Of a DNA stretch of 64,000 nt, positions 7,849-16,869 are shown in pieces (within the stretch, counting starts at the first letter, position 1; each line of letters starts with the position of its first letter). This stretch comes from Lactiplantibacillus paraplantarum. GTDB lineage: Bacteria; Bacillota; Bacilli; Lactobacillales; Lactobacillaceae. A program made the translations under genes and the position numbers. The stretch spans positions 1,240,001 through 1,304,000 of the forward strand of contig NZ_CP032744.1 in the NCBI RefSeq assembly GCF_003641145.1. The letters run 5' to 3'. The notes under the pieces are model-generated. The model saw only the letters and a program-made list of their open reading frames with translations. It had not been told where the DNA came from and made no database searches.

Positions 7849-10800
7849 TTAGTTCGTCACGTTAGCCGTTAGTGTCCAAGTTACGGTTGTGTTATAGGTT
7901 TGGCCCGCTTGAGCGGTGTTGCCAGGAACGGTCAATTGAACTTGGGTGGGCTGCCAGACGTTGGTTGAAAGGTCCTTCCCCACGTCGGCCGTTGCGGGGG
8001 CTGCAAAGACGGGTTGTTCGGCGGTTGTGAGATCGACTGCGTAGCTTTTGAGCTGGCCCGTAGCGCGTTCATTATAGGTCTGCCCGGCAGGAAGGTGCAA
8101 CTTGGCGCCGGTGAGTTGGGCGCCACTAGTACTAGTGAAAGGACTGTTTTGACGGGCAGTGACGGTCCAACCGTGAGTTGATAACCGATTATCGGAAACT
8201 TGGAGCCACTGTTTCGCGACGCCATTAATTGTCTGGGCTGCGTAGGTTTTGGGCTGCATACTTGTTGTGACACTGCCAAAGTTAAATTGGCTGGGCGCGT
8301 AGTCTAAACGAAGTTCGCCCGTATTACCGGTCCCAGTGTTTTCGCTCCCACTGGTATTGGTCGTACCAGGGTGTTCGGGTTCAGTTGGTGCAGTCGGGCC
8401 GATTGCCGGTGCGACGGTGTATTGGGTAGCGGCGGCAAACGTGGCATCATGATAAGTTGTACTGGTGACCGGATTCTCGTTTCCCGCACTATCTTTCGCA
8501 AAAATCTGAATGACGTCATTAGCTTTTAATTTAGTGGCTGGCATCGCAAGGGACCAACTCCCATCACTGGCAGCGGTTGCTGTGATGGCATTGCCGTTGC
8601 TATCATCTGCGGAGGTCCCGTTAACCGTGTAACGAAGTGTGTTACCAGCCGTCGTCGTGGAACCGCTGGCAATCGCTTTTTGGTCGGCAACGATTTTTCC
8701 ATCTTTAACGGTTACCGGCGTCGGCGGCGTTTTATCTTGGACGGTGATGGTGACGGGATCTGAAGTATAGGTGGTTGTTGCTTGAGCTGTCATAGTCGCG
8801 CCGGCCGTTGGAAAATGATCTAAGGTGAAATTAACGTAACCGCTGCTGTCAGTCGTACCACTTTGCGTTGCGCCTTGATCATCTGTTAACTTGACGGTTG
8901 CCGTGCCCGTTCCAGCGTAAATCGGCGTTTGTGTGCCATTCGATTCTGTATAACCGGTGATAACGCGAACGCGGACCTTCTTGTCGGCATTGGTGACGAG
9001 CTGGGCGTTCAAGTCACTCGTATACGGTGAGCTGAATTGCACAGTCGGTAATGAGAGGGTGTTCGCAATTCGGCGCGCAGCCGAGAAGGTGAGTAGTCCC
9101 GGTAAGACGCTACCGCTGTTGGTAATCAGGACCCCGTTCTGTTCGATGGCGGTGATCCCTTGATAGGTCACACTGGCGCTCAACAGGTTCAATAAGGACA
9201 ATGACCACATACTCAGGTTACTGTTCGTGATTTTGAAACTTTTAATGGTCGTCTCGACGATTGACCCCGTTTGAACGAGAATCGCAAAGTCCGTATTTTT
9301 AATGTCGTAGGCCTTAGGGGAATCTAGCAAGACGCTCAAACCGGACATGTAGCCACCAAAAATAGGGGCTGAGCCACTACTAGTGATATACAACTCGCCA
9401 CCCGTCACGGTAAACGTACTGTTGTTGCCAAGCGGAATCAACGGGGTAACGTAGTAGAGCGCATTACTACTAGTTGTGGCTAAGTTCTCAAACGTGACCT
9501 TACTGCCAGCGTTGGCGGTAAACGTGTTTGCTGTTTCTGCCCGATAGACGTTACCGTACATCTTGGCGGTTAGGATAGCGTTGGTACCCACCGTGACGGC
9601 ATCATACTGGTCATAGAAAATACCCCGAGTCGCGTCTGATGCGCTACCTAGCAAGTTAACATTAGCTGCGCTGCCAATGGTGACTTTACGGTCTCCAGTC
9701 CCGACTGTACTAGTTGCCGTAAAGTTGAAGAAAGCTTTGTTGGCGGCACTACTATTAGCCTTGCGACCGATGTACGTGCTGTTGGCGGCAAAGGTCATTC
9801 CACCAGTAATCATGTTTTCAGCGACAGTTGTTGCGGTGACGGCGCCGCTGACATTGACTTGATTACCAGGAGCGTTGACTAGGCGGTACACGTCGCTGGT
9901 AGTGATTAAATCGGTCACTGTAGTCGTCCAACGGGCACCACCAGCATTAGCCCCACCATCGGTCCCACTTTGAATGATTCCGGCGGCGCCACCACTACTC
10001 GTTCCACTCGCAATTGCGCCACGAATACTACTGAAGTTTTTTACTGTCATTGTCTGGGCCGTGGTTGTGGAACCCAATGTGAAGTTGCCGATGCCGAGAT
10101 CGAGGCTGTGATTTTGCCCGTCGATTGTCAGGCTGGTGGTACGAGTGCCTAGTTCTGTGGCACTTGTTGACGTGTGGGTAATGTTGGCCCCCAATTTAAT
10201 CGTCGTGACGGCGGTATTAGTATACGCTGATTTTAAATCATCGTAAGTTGAAACGGTCGTACTACCATCTGGATTGATCACGATTGCGGCGGTCGTGATG
10301 TCACTGGCGGCTTTGGTGGCAGTCGCTTTAGTCGCTTTCGGTGTCCGTTCTGCTTCCGAATCAGCCTGCGCTGTGCGACTAGTAGCAATGTCGTTGTCAG
10401 CAGTCGTGTCCGATGTTGCGGTAGTACTAGACGACTGTTCGGACGATTTGTTCGTGGCATTGTTGTCATCATGTTTCGTGGTAGCCGCTTGTTTTGCTGT
10501 TGCTGACGAATCGTCAGTGGTCGGGTCTTGACTGCTTTCGGCATCATTGCTGACCTCACGTGCTGATTCAGTGCCGGCTTCTTCAGGAGGTGAGTCAACT
10601 GCGGAGCCCGCGGCCACGGTGAAAGTTATTGGTTCAGCGGTCATGGTGTGGGTCGTCGGTTTTTCACTACTGGCGACGGCTGAATTGGTAGTGGTCGCTA
10701 ATGCCGGCCCAGTAATCAGTGCTTTCGCGGTCACTTTGTAGGTTTTTGCTTCACTGGCGCTCAAGACCAAATCGAACGTGGTACTGGCTGTCGAATCAGA

Positions 10801-11124
10801 TGGTGTCAAAGTTAGCTTCCGGTTGTCAGCATCAAAATCCAGCTCAGCGAGGTTCGCTCTGTTGGCTTGCCGGGTTTTAGTTTGGTCAACGGTGAGGGCC
10901 TCAGGAATAGTGACCATGACTTGGTGTTCATGGGAACCTGGTACGGTCAACTGAAGTGTAAAAGGTTGGCCAACCACTAATTCCGTGGATGGTTCCTCGA
11001 ATTTGATTGGTGTGGCCGTGGTGGTCGTTGTCGCATAAATGGCACCGCCGTTGACAACGAGTAGACTCATTAAGAGAACGAGTAACCCGATCCAAGCCAT
11101 TATTAATCTTCGTGGTCGTTGCAA
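7849..11124 (-). CDS. Large WxL-domain cell-surface protein (CscC type)
   Basis: About 1091 residues. A membrane-spanning signal segment (IMAWIGLLVLLMSLLVVNGG) is followed by a Thr/Ser-rich low-complexity region. Then comes a region with the character of a pectate-lyase-like beta-helix (starting near VSTYDDLKSAY), an Ig-like domain (KIVADQKAIASGSTTTAGN to DSAGNENP), and a C-terminal WxL domain with KQWLQVSDNR and VTWTLTANVTN. WxL domains bind peptidoglycan without covalent linkage. With its neighbours it should form a surface complex, possibly for plant polysaccharide or host binding. I placed the start at TTG 11124, because AAGGGAG lies eight bases upstream; a longer TTG start at 11166 would overlap the preceding gene. 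Last gene of the csc operon. Confidence 0.85.
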   Translation of the reverse strand: MQRPRRLIMAWIGLLVLLMSLLVVNGGAIYATTTTTATPIKFEEPSTELVVGQPFTLQLTVPGSHEHQVMVTIPEALTVDQTKTRQANRANLAELDFDADNRKLTLTPSDSTASTTFDLVLSASEAKTYKVTAKALITGPALATTTNSAVASSEKPTTHTMTAEPITFTVAAGSAVDSPPEEAGTESAREVSNDAESSQDPTTDDSSATAKQAATTKHDDNNATNKSSEQSSSTTATSDTTADNDIATSRTAQADSEAERTPKATKATATKAASDITTAAIVINPDGSTTVSTYDDLKSAYTNTAVTTIKLGANITHTSTSATELGTRTTSLTIDGQNHSLDLGIGNFTLGSTTTAQTMTVKNFSSIRGAIASGTSSGGAAGIIQSGTDGGANAGGARWTTTVTDLITTSDVYRLVNAPGNQVNVSGAVTATTVAENMITGGMTFAANSTYIGRKANSSAANKAFFNFTATSTVGTGDRKVTIGSAANVNLLGSASDATRGIFYDQYDAVTVGTNAILTAKMYGNVYRAETANTFTANAGSKVTFENLATTSSNALYYVTPLIPLGNNSTFTVTGGELYITSSGSAPIFGGYMSGLSVLLDSPKAYDIKNTDFAILVQTGSIVETTIKSFKITNSNLSMWSLSLLNLLSASVTYQGITAIEQNGVLITNSGSVLPGLLTFSAARRIANTLSLPTVQFSSPYTSDLNAQLVTNADKKVRVRVITGYTESNGTQTPIYAGTGTATVKLTDDQGATQSGTTDSSGYVNFTLDHFPTAGATMTAQATTTYTSDPVTITVQDKTPPTPVTVKDGKIVADQKAIASGSTTTAGNTLRYTVNGTSADDSNGNAITATAASDGSWSLAMPATKLKANDVIQIFAKDSAGNENPVTSTTYHDATFAAATQYTVAPAIGPTAPTEPEHPGTTNTSGSENTGTGNTGELRLDYAPSQFNFGSVTTSMQPKTYAAQTINGVAKQWLQVSDNRLSTHGWTVTARQNSPFTSTSGAQLTGAKLHLPAGQTYNERATGQLKSYAVDLTTAEQPVFAAPATADVGKDLSTNVWQPTQVQLTVPGNTAQAGQTYNTTVTWTLTANVTN

Positions 11125-11129
11125 ATTGA

Positions 11130-11501
11130 TCACTCCCTTCGGCGTTGCATGAGCCACACGAGCCAACCAGTCAAGCCAGCTGTCAACAGACCTAACCAGA
11201 CTAAGAGTTGGCGGGCCTCATCCGTTTGTGGTAACACTGATTGATCCGGCTGTATCGCCGCGGCTGATGGCGTCTGAGTCGAGACTTGTTGAGCAGCGGT
11301 GGCGATGATATTGGGTACCGCCAGATACTGATGGGGACGGGGGTGTTGGAAATTTGTCAGATCCGTCCCGGCTTGCCAGTCGGTCAATGTTACACTAGTG
11401 TCAGTTGACGTTGCCGCTAGGGCATCGGGACTCCGACAGCCACCAGCGAGGGCTAGTCCAAGGCTTAATGATAGTAAAACTAGCCGCCTGAATTTAGCCA
11501 T
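11130..11501 (-). CDS. Small LPxTG-type sortase-anchored protein (CscD type)
   Basis: 123 residues from the ATG at 11501, which has a perfect AAGGAGG. A signal peptide (RRLVLLSLSLGLALAGGC) is followed by a short extracellular part. LPQTDEA then marks the sortase site, with a hydrophobic helix (LLVWLGLLTAGLTGWLVWLM) and RRRE tail behind it. LPQTxE is the sortase motif typical of L. plantarum. The GC after the signal could alternatively mark a lipobox, LAGGC. In csc clusters such a small anchored protein accompanies the DUF916 and WxL proteins. It ends six bases before the next gene's TTG start. Confidence 0.8.
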   Translation of the reverse strand: MAKFRRLVLLSLSLGLALAGGCRSPDALAATSTDTSVTLTDWQAGTDLTNFQHPRPHQYLAVPNIIATAAQQVSTQTPSAAAIQPDQSVLPQTDEARQLLVWLGLLTAGLTGWLVWLMQRRRE

Positions 11502-11560
11502 AACGATAACCTCCTTGTTTGAGTACCAAGTTAGAAGATAATCTAAAATTAACTGCTTAT

Positions 11561-12607
11561 TTAGGTTCTGCGATTGTGTCGTTTCATAATTAGATAAACG
11601 ATTCCGGCGGATAAGCCAGCAATTACAATGACGATTAGGACGTACCACCAGATACTGATGGGGGCGGCCGGGTCATTCTTGGCTTTTTGATTATTTTGAC
11701 GTGCTTGTTCAGTCGTAATCTTAAAGTCCCGGGACCAATGCCAAGTTTTTTTGGCCCATTTGGAGTCGTTAGTCGTTGCGGTGACGGATAAGGTATAATC
11801 ACCCGCCCGCATGACTTGATCGTCTAAAAAAGTGGGGTAAGTGAAGTTCGAATTGGGGGCCATGATCAAGTTGTCGCTACTGTTCTGATAGAGTACCTTG
11901 GAACTGCCTTTTCTCGTGACCTTAGTGGTCAGTTTTAATTGCGAGACCACTGCTGGTTCTGGGTTCCGAATGGTCGCGAGCACGACTTTGCGATAGTTGC
12001 GTAATCCGGGAGTGACCGTCCCCAAAGTCAACTTAGGCTGTGCAATTTCTTTGGCCGTCAGTTTAACCGCTAACGCATAACTATATTTTTGGTTAATATT
12101 GACGCCCTTGGATGCTTTTTTCGCGCCTTGCCCCATTTTTTCGAAGTACCATGAGCCTAAGATTACACCGGTATCGAATCCTTTGGGAATGTTGATTGTG
12201 GCGCTGACGACCCGGTTACTTTTGGCGGGGACCGTGACTTTATCGGAACCGGCTGCCAAAGTCGCAATTTGATCAAAACGATATTTTAAGCTGGCATCGT
12301 ATCGTTTGGCTGTTTGGGTGTAAGCGATTTGGCCTGAATCATTCGTAAATGTCGTGAGTAGCTGGGTCTTGACCGTAATTGCTTGGTCAGTCGGGTTATA
12401 GACCCGCGCCTGAATTTTACGAGTGGTGCCCGCCTTGGCCTTAAGGTCGAAAAACGGACTGCTAGCATCGACTTCTTGGCCCGGACTGATTTTATTAACA
12501 CTATATTGAACTTCGGCATTGGTAGCGGTGGCCTGGATGCTTGGTGAGGTCAAACTCATGAAAACCAAGCCACCAATTACGCCGAATAAGCACATCAATT
12601 TTTTCAT
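11561..12607 (-). CDS. DUF916/DUF3324 WxL-interacting membrane protein (CscA type)
   Basis: 348 residues: N-terminal signal peptide ending near TSPSIQATA, then a DUF916 domain (NKISPGQEVDASSPFFDLKA, VYNPTDQAITV). A DUF3324 domain follows from about residue 160 (ILGSWYFEKM). A C-terminal membrane helix (WWYVLIVIVIAGLSAGIVYL) ends in positive residues. Family members hold WxL proteins at the surface and contact peptidoglycan. The gene lies between the small WxL genes and the LPxTG gene in one operon. The start ATG is 9 bases after the preceding stop and has AGGAGG. Confidence 0.88.
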   Translation of the reverse strand: MKKLMCLFGVIGGLVFMSLTSPSIQATATNAEVQYSVNKISPGQEVDASSPFFDLKAKAGTTRKIQARVYNPTDQAITVKTQLLTTFTNDSGQIAYTQTAKRYDASLKYRFDQIATLAAGSDKVTVPAKSNRVVSATINIPKGFDTGVILGSWYFEKMGQGAKKASKGVNINQKYSYALAVKLTAKEIAQPKLTLGTVTPGLRNYRKVVLATIRNPEPAVVSQLKLTTKVTRKGSSKVLYQNSSDNLIMAPNSNFTYPTFLDDQVMRAGDYTLSVTATTNDSKWAKKTWHWSRDFKITTEQARQNNQKAKNDPAAPISIWWYVLIVIVIAGLSAGIVYLIMKRHNRRT

Positions 12608-12616
12608 GATTACCTC

Positions 12617-13297
12617 CTAGTTGGTGGTTGCAGCAACTAACGTCCAAACTAAGTTGTTCGTATAGTTACCGACTTGGGCCGTCAGCTTGGGGATTGAAAG
12701 GGTCACTGCACCCGCGTTCCAAGTATTTGTGGAAGTGGCTTTACCGACACCCGCCTGATTTGGGGCGCTGAAAACGACTTGGTCAAAGCTGGAAACGCTT
12801 ACGCTCGGTGCAACAGTTAGTTTGGTGTCGGCTACCGAAGCTGGCTCATTCAAAGAATTACGGGCTGTTCCTTGTGGTAGATGAATAACAGCACCATTAA
12901 GCACGTGATTGTTACTATCGTTAGTTAACGTGCGATCCTGCTTCACGTTGACCTGCCAGCCATTGGCAGTCGTGCGTTTGTCTGAGACTTGTAGATATTG
13001 ATTATAGGTGCCAGTTGCGGTATAAGTTTTGGCAGCGTTGGATGTTGTTGCGGTACCAAAATCGATGCTTTTAGGAGCCACGTCAAGTGTTAATGTGCCG
13101 GTGTTATTAGTAGCTGGGTTATTTGGATCAGCGGGCGTTAATGGGACGTTAGGACTAGTCGGGTCGACTGGTGCTGTGGCACTAGTATCATCTTGGAAAG
13201 TTATTGTGCCATCAGTCGTTGCCCCCATGGCTGTCATCCCACTTGTCATTAGTCCCAGAATCACTAAACCAGCGCTAAGACTAAAACGAGTAAGCAT
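12617..13297 (-). CDS. WxL-domain surface protein (CscB type)
   Basis: 226 residues. A signal peptide (SAGLVILGLMTSGMTAMGAT) and a short Pro/Asp-rich linker (PTSPNVPLTPADPNNPATNN) lead directly into a WxL domain. That domain contains TLDVAPKSIDFG, the first tryptophan region NGWQVNVKQ, and the terminal motif VWTLVAATTN. Nothing but the wall-binding domain is present, so it probably serves as a structural part of the csc complex. It resembles the neighbouring 13317-14021 gene and the C-terminus of the large protein, pointing to local duplication. Confidence 0.87.
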   Translation of the reverse strand: MLTRFSLSAGLVILGLMTSGMTAMGATTDGTITFQDDTSATAPVDPTSPNVPLTPADPNNPATNNTGTLTLDVAPKSIDFGTATTSNAAKTYTATGTYNQYLQVSDKRTTANGWQVNVKQDRTLTNDSNNHVLNGAVIHLPQGTARNSLNEPASVADTKLTVAPSVSVSSFDQVVFSAPNQAGVGKATSTNTWNAGAVTLSIPKLTAQVGNYTNNLVWTLVAATTN

Positions 13298-13316
13298 AAG
13301 CGATCCCTCCTTATGA

Positions 13317-14021
13317 CTAACTAGTGGTAGCGGCTGTCAAGGTCCAAGTCAAAGTATTGGTATAAGTTCCTGGTTTGGCCGTGTTTTGGGGGATCGTTAA
13401 CGTTACGTCGGTTGGGTTCCATGCTTTAACTGATGTTCCTTTACCAGCACTCGGGGTAGTTGTGGTACTGAAGACAGTCACGGCACCACTAGTATTGGTC
13501 ACATCGGCAGTTTTCACATCCAGATTGGTGTCAGGGTCAACCGAGCTGGATGCGAGACTATTACGTGCAATTCCGGCAGGCACGTGAATGGTCGTTCCAG
13601 TCAAGACGTGCGTGCCACTCTCAGCAGTTTCAGTTAAGTCTTGATCTTGCTCAACGGTGACGGCCCAACCTTGTTCGTCAGTCCCCCGGTTGTCGGTGAC
13701 CTGCAAGTATTGATGACCACTATCTGTCGTAGTAGCCTCATAAGTGTGCTCGGCAGCATAGGTCTGGACAGAGCCAAAATTAAAAGTTTTGGGGGCCACG
13801 TCCAGTGTTAGGGCGCCCATATTACCGGTAGCCGGGTTGTCTGGATCTGCTGGGTCTTGTGGATTGGCTGGATTAGTTGGGTCCACTGGAACAGTTGGTC
13901 CCGTATTTTCTGTTAATTCCAAATTAGTGTCTGTGCGGGCAGTTGAGTCAGCCGTTGCCATGACGGCGGGCATTCCCAGTAAGCTTAACAACATGGTTGC
14001 AGTAATCACTGTTTTTTTCAT
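13317..14021 (-). CDS. WxL-domain surface protein (CscB type), first gene of csc operon
   Basis: 234 residues from the ATG at 14021 (AAGGAG upstream); a longer frame to 14066 lacks a good ribosome binding site. Signal peptide MKKTVITATMLLSLLGMP, Pro/Asp-rich linker, then a WxL domain with TLDVAPKTFNFG, QGWAVTVEQ and LTWTLTAATTS. It shares the linker and domain layout of the next gene, so the pair are paralogues. A -10-like TATAAT (minus strand 14107-14102) lies about 80 bases upstream, and no other promoter is evident within the operon. Confidence 0.87.
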   Translation of the reverse strand: MKKTVITATMLLSLLGMPAVMATADSTARTDTNLELTENTGPTVPVDPTNPANPQDPADPDNPATGNMGALTLDVAPKTFNFGSVQTYAAEHTYEATTTDSGHQYLQVTDNRGTDEQGWAVTVEQDQDLTETAESGTHVLTGTTIHVPAGIARNSLASSSVDPDTNLDVKTADVTNTSGAVTVFSTTTTPSAGKGTSVKAWNPTDVTLTIPQNTAKPGTYTNTLTWTLTAATTS

Positions 14022-14261
14022 GATGGATCGCTCCTTTTTGGTTGTGCGGCCTGCGGTGATCAACAAACATTAGGTAACGATAATAAACTTCCGGCCGGAA
14101 TATTATATATCTCATATCGTTGTCATAAGACTATCATGAACTGCCGGAATTCAGCTAGTTTTATGCATGCTGGTTAATACATATCAATTAGTAACAACTT
14201 ATTGTTTTAGGGGCTACTTGTGAGCTTGACTGATTTTAACCGATGTATGCTGGAAAAACTC

Positions 14262-14298
14262 TCAAGTATAAGATGATTAAACTATCACTTATACTTGA
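14262..14298. repeat. 11-base inverted repeat in the csc-prsA spacer
   Basis: TCAAGTATAAG (14262-14272) and CTTATACTTGA (14288-14298) are exact complements with a 15-base spacer. The following TTGACA (14311-14316) looks like a -35 element, so it could be a regulatory site for the decayed locus downstream. No T-run follows. Confidence 0.4.
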
Positions 14299-14358
14299 TA
14301 AATATTTATGTTGACATTATTTCTATTTCTTTAAATCTAAAGGGGGGCTGTGCGGTGA

Positions 14359-14640
14359 AAAGCAATTATTAATGGACTGCAATGGGCATTGGTATTAGAT
14401 GACTTAGGTCTACCAGCTGAGAACAGTGTGTGTGGAACGTACCATTCAATTACAGACGCGATTGCTGGTAATTTTTGGTAACAGCCAGCTGGTAGTTGCT
14501 CTGACGATACGTCGCTTAGTTGAGGGGTGATTGAGAACTTGGTCGTAGGTGAAAATAATGATAGTTTATTTGTATCCGACTTTGACCAGACGGATGCGGT
14601 GTCATTTTTCAAAATCACCATACAAATAAGTCAGAAATGA
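14359..14640 (+). pseudogene. Possible decayed coding sequence with internal stops
   Basis: One plus-strand frame reads 94 codons with coding-like composition, broken by two stops (TAA after GNFW, TGA after DTSLS). It starts near AIINGLQWALVLDDLGLPAE and ends ISQK. A TTGACA at 14311 and AAAGGGGGG at 14339-14347 look like leftover expression signals, but the GTG codons after them lead into stops. No family is recognised. The opposite strand also has a 94-codon open frame without a ribosome binding site. The csc-prsA spacer otherwise holds only the inverted repeat and the prsA terminator. Confidence 0.3.
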
Positions 14641-14685
14641 CACAGTGTGAATCACATGACAGTTCTAACAAGGTAGTTTAAGCAC

Positions 14686-14720
14686 AAAAAAAACATCCTG
14701 ACGTTTTAAATGCCAGGATG
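14686..14720 (-). terminator. Terminator of prsA
   Basis: CATCCTG (14694-14700) pairs with CAGGATG (14714-14720). On the minus strand eight T residues follow, directly behind the prsA stop codon. Confidence 0.85.
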
Positions 14721-14737
14721 GTTTAGTTTTACTTAAC

Positions 14738-15634
14738 TTAGTTAGAACTTGATGAAGATGAGGTTGAAAGGTATGACGATAAGATATCCTTCAAATCGCT
14801 ATCCTTGATTGAAACGTTCCCACCTTTAAGCACTTTAGAAACAACACTTTGTAAGACAGTGGAGTCGCTCATGTCATTGTCCCAAATTTGTTTCTTCAAA
14901 TCAGCGGTGTGATCAGACATCTTACCCTTACCAGGGTTCTTGATCATCCGAATGATTTCGTAACCGTCGCTAGTCTTAACAGCAGAAGTGGTGTATTCGC
15001 CGTTCTTCAACTTGAAAGCGGCCGTCAAGAATTTAGAGGTGTGCGTTGTATCGGTGTTATCAAAGGCTGATAACTTACCACCATCGTTCTTAGTCGTCGT
15101 ATCAGTTGAATACTTCTTAGCTAACTTAGTAAAGTTGGCTTGGCTAGAATCCTTCTTCAAAGCGTCCAAGACTTTGTCAGCAGTATCAGACTTGGCAACT
15201 AAGATATGTTGAACCGTGACTTTAGGTTCGTATGACTTCCATTGCTTCTTCAAAGCTTTGTCAGTAATCTTAACCTTGTCTTTAACGGCTTCTTTCAACA
15301 ATAAGTTAGAACGTAATTGTTCTTTGAAGGTCTTAGTCGTCAAACCATTTTGTGATAAGACCGTTGAGAAAGAACTACCATATTGTGACTTGTAAGTATT
15401 ATATTGCTTCGTCACTTGTTTAGTAGAAACCTTTGAGCCGTAATCCTTTTCGAGCACCTTGTTCAGAATCATTTGTTGTAAGACTTGCTTACCTGAAGAG
15501 GTTCCCTTCATACTACTGTAATATTGGCTTTCGGTAATCTTACCACCGGAAGTTGATGCAACGGTCTTGCTACCACAACCAGCTAAGGTGAAAGTTAGTA
15601 AGACACCAGCAAGGGCAATGAGCCATTTCTTCAT
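14738..15634 (-). CDS. prsA: PrsA foldase lipoprotein (peptidyl-prolyl isomerase)
   Basis: 298 residues. The lipoprotein signal [20 protein letters not shown] places the lipidated cysteine at 20. A helical SurA-like N-domain is followed by a parvulin (PpiC) domain from about 134 ([17 protein letters not shown]) to 230 ([11 protein letters not shown]), then a helical and serine-rich tail. PrsA sits outside the membrane and helps secreted proteins fold; the csc surface proteins next to it are plausible clients. An extended -10 (TGGTATAGT, minus strand) lies about 55 bases upstream. Confidence 0.95.
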   Translation of the reverse strand: MKKWLIALAGVLLTFTLAGCGSKTVASTSGGKITESQYYSSMKGTSSGKQVLQQMILNKVLEKDYGSKVSTKQVTKQYNTYKSQYGSSFSTVLSQNGLTTKTFKEQLRSNLLLKEAVKDKVKITDKALKKQWKSYEPKVTVQHILVAKSDTADKVLDALKKDSSQANFTKLAKKYSTDTTTKNDGGKLSAFDNTDTTHTSKFLTAAFKLKNGEYTTSAVKTSDGYEIIRMIKNPGKGKMSDHTADLKKQIWDNDMSDSTVLQSVVSKVLKGGNVSIKDSDLKDILSSYLSTSSSSSSN

Positions 15635-15825
15635 TCCTAAAACACATCCTATTCTTGAAATCGTTCTGCATTCGCAGACTTCACAGACTACTATACCATA
15701 TCTATGAAAGCTTCTGCAGGCATATAGAAATCTTTACAAAATTTTCAGAGATTTCACAGCCTCTTCATAAATTCTACCTAATGTGTCAGTAGATTTAAAC
15801 AAAATGGGCTTGTAAAGATAGCAAA

Positions 15826-15862
15826 CAAAAGAATCGCGTGCCTGCATGACAGACACGCGATT
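15826..15862 (-). terminator. Terminator behind the 113-residue membrane protein gene
   Basis: AATCGCGTG (15832-15840) pairs with CACGCGATT (15854-15862). On the minus strand the stem is followed by CTTTTGTTTG. Confidence 0.7.
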
Positions 15863-15868
15863 ACGTTA

Positions 15869-16210
15869 TTAATCCGGTGTATTAGTTAAGTGATCTAAGG
15901 TTGCTTGTAGATGATCAGCTCGCGTCTTCATAATTGCCATATGGGGCTCAATTTTGAATTGAAATTTGTCCAGTTCAGTTTGAATATCATCAAAAACTTC
16001 GGCTGCGTGGGCCATTTGGACACTCAGGTTACGCTGCGCATCACTAAATTCTTCCCGTGCATCCTGTAAATCATCCGCGGCATCTAAAACCTCTTGCACA
16101 TAACTTTTAATGTCAGTATAGAGTGCTTTGGGTGTTTTCTGGTTGATCAACATGTAAGCCGTGGCACTGAGACCTAAGCCAATCAGACCGTTACGAATAA
16201 ACTTTGCCAT
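15869..16210 (-). CDS. Small membrane-anchored coiled-coil protein
   Basis: 113 residues. An N-terminal helix (NGLIGLGLSATAYMLI) anchors a long, charged, heptad-like helical part (SYVQEVLDAADDLQDAREEF, later DDIQTELDKFQFKIE). The layout resembles YtxH-type stress proteins, but no firm family match is claimed. It starts 10 bases after the hit stop codon and shares its transcript. Function unknown. Confidence 0.7.
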   Translation of the reverse strand: MAKFIRNGLIGLGLSATAYMLINQKTPKALYTDIKSYVQEVLDAADDLQDAREEFSDAQRNLSVQMAHAAEVFDDIQTELDKFQFKIEPHMAIMKTRADHLQATLDHLTNTPD

Positions 16211-16220
16211 GTTAAGCCTC

Positions 16221-16673
16221 CTAGTGTGCTAATTCAGTTTTGATGGCGTTTTGTAAACGGGTGTAGTCGGTTTCATCATACTTTTTGGCATTATCTTTAA
16301 AAATCATCCGAAAATCATCTTTATCGCTGTAACGTGGGATGAGGTGGAAATGGGAGTGGAAGACGGACTGATAAGCTACCGCACCATTGTTGTTAACGAT
16401 GTTCATGCCAATAATGTTGTCGTCAGAAGCTTTAATGGCGCGGGCAATTTCAGGAATTCGGGCGAACACAATACTAGCAAGATCACGGTCATAGCCAAAG
16501 ATATCAGCAACGTGTGTCTTGGGTACTACGAGGGTGTGCCCAGGGGTGCCTTGGGAAATGTCGAGAAAGGCTTTGACCATGTCGTCTTCATAAACGGTAT
16601 AGCTCGGAATATCGCCCTTAATAATTTTACAAAAGATACAATCGTCATCGAGTTTTGGTTCAAAAGCTGTCAT
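16221..16673 (-). CDS. hit: HIT family nucleotide hydrolase
   Basis: 150 residues. CIFCKIIKGDIPSYTVYED at the start and HSHFHLIPRY (the HxHxH histidine triad, around 106-115) define the HIT family, which hydrolyses or transfers nucleotidyl groups on compounds such as AMP-lysine or dinucleoside polyphosphates. The N-terminal CxxC can bind zinc, as in the Bacillus Hit protein. hit next to ecsAB (divergent) and near prsA is the conserved order in Firmicutes. Confidence 0.93.
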   Translation of the reverse strand: MTAFEPKLDDDCIFCKIIKGDIPSYTVYEDDMVKAFLDISQGTPGHTLVVPKTHVADIFGYDRDLASIVFARIPEIARAIKASDDNIIGMNIVNNNGAVAYQSVFHSHFHLIPRYSDKDDFRMIFKDNAKKYDETDYTRLQNAIKTELAH

Positions 16674-16705
16674 GTGATAACCTTCTTTATTTATTAGTTA
16701 GCTTC

Positions 16706-16735
16706 ATTATACACTATCGGTGTTACCGCAATCAA
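16706..16735 (-). promoter_or_regulatory. Promoter of hit
   Basis: On the minus strand TTGATT (16735-16730) and TATAAT (16711-16706) are separated by 18 bases, about 30 bases upstream of the hit start codon. Confidence 0.7.
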
Positions 16736-16823
16736 AGCGCGGGCGACACTGAACAGTAATCGTGAAGTTTCGGTAAAGTTGACGTGCCACGAGATGGCCC
16801 GATAGTGGCTGAAGTAGTTGCTA

Positions 16824-16832
16824 TGCTATAAT
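16824..16832 (+). promoter_or_regulatory. Extended -10 promoter of ecsAB
   Basis: TGCTATAAT is an extended -10 element 38 bases upstream of the ecsA ATG. No good -35 is seen at 16-18 bases, which is usual for TGn-type promoters. Confidence 0.5.
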
Positions 16833-16869
16833 AGGAACACTTATACCAACACAGAAAGAGGTTAACGTT

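Noticed and set aside
10274..10598. Frames of 85 and 106 codons within the large WxL gene
   Set aside because: Both arise from the skewed codons of the Thr/Ala/Ser-rich region of the surface protein.
14337..14621. 94-codon minus-strand frame in the csc-prsA spacer
   Set aside because: No ribosome binding site and no recognisable domain; the opposite-strand relic is a slightly better explanation, but neither is secure.
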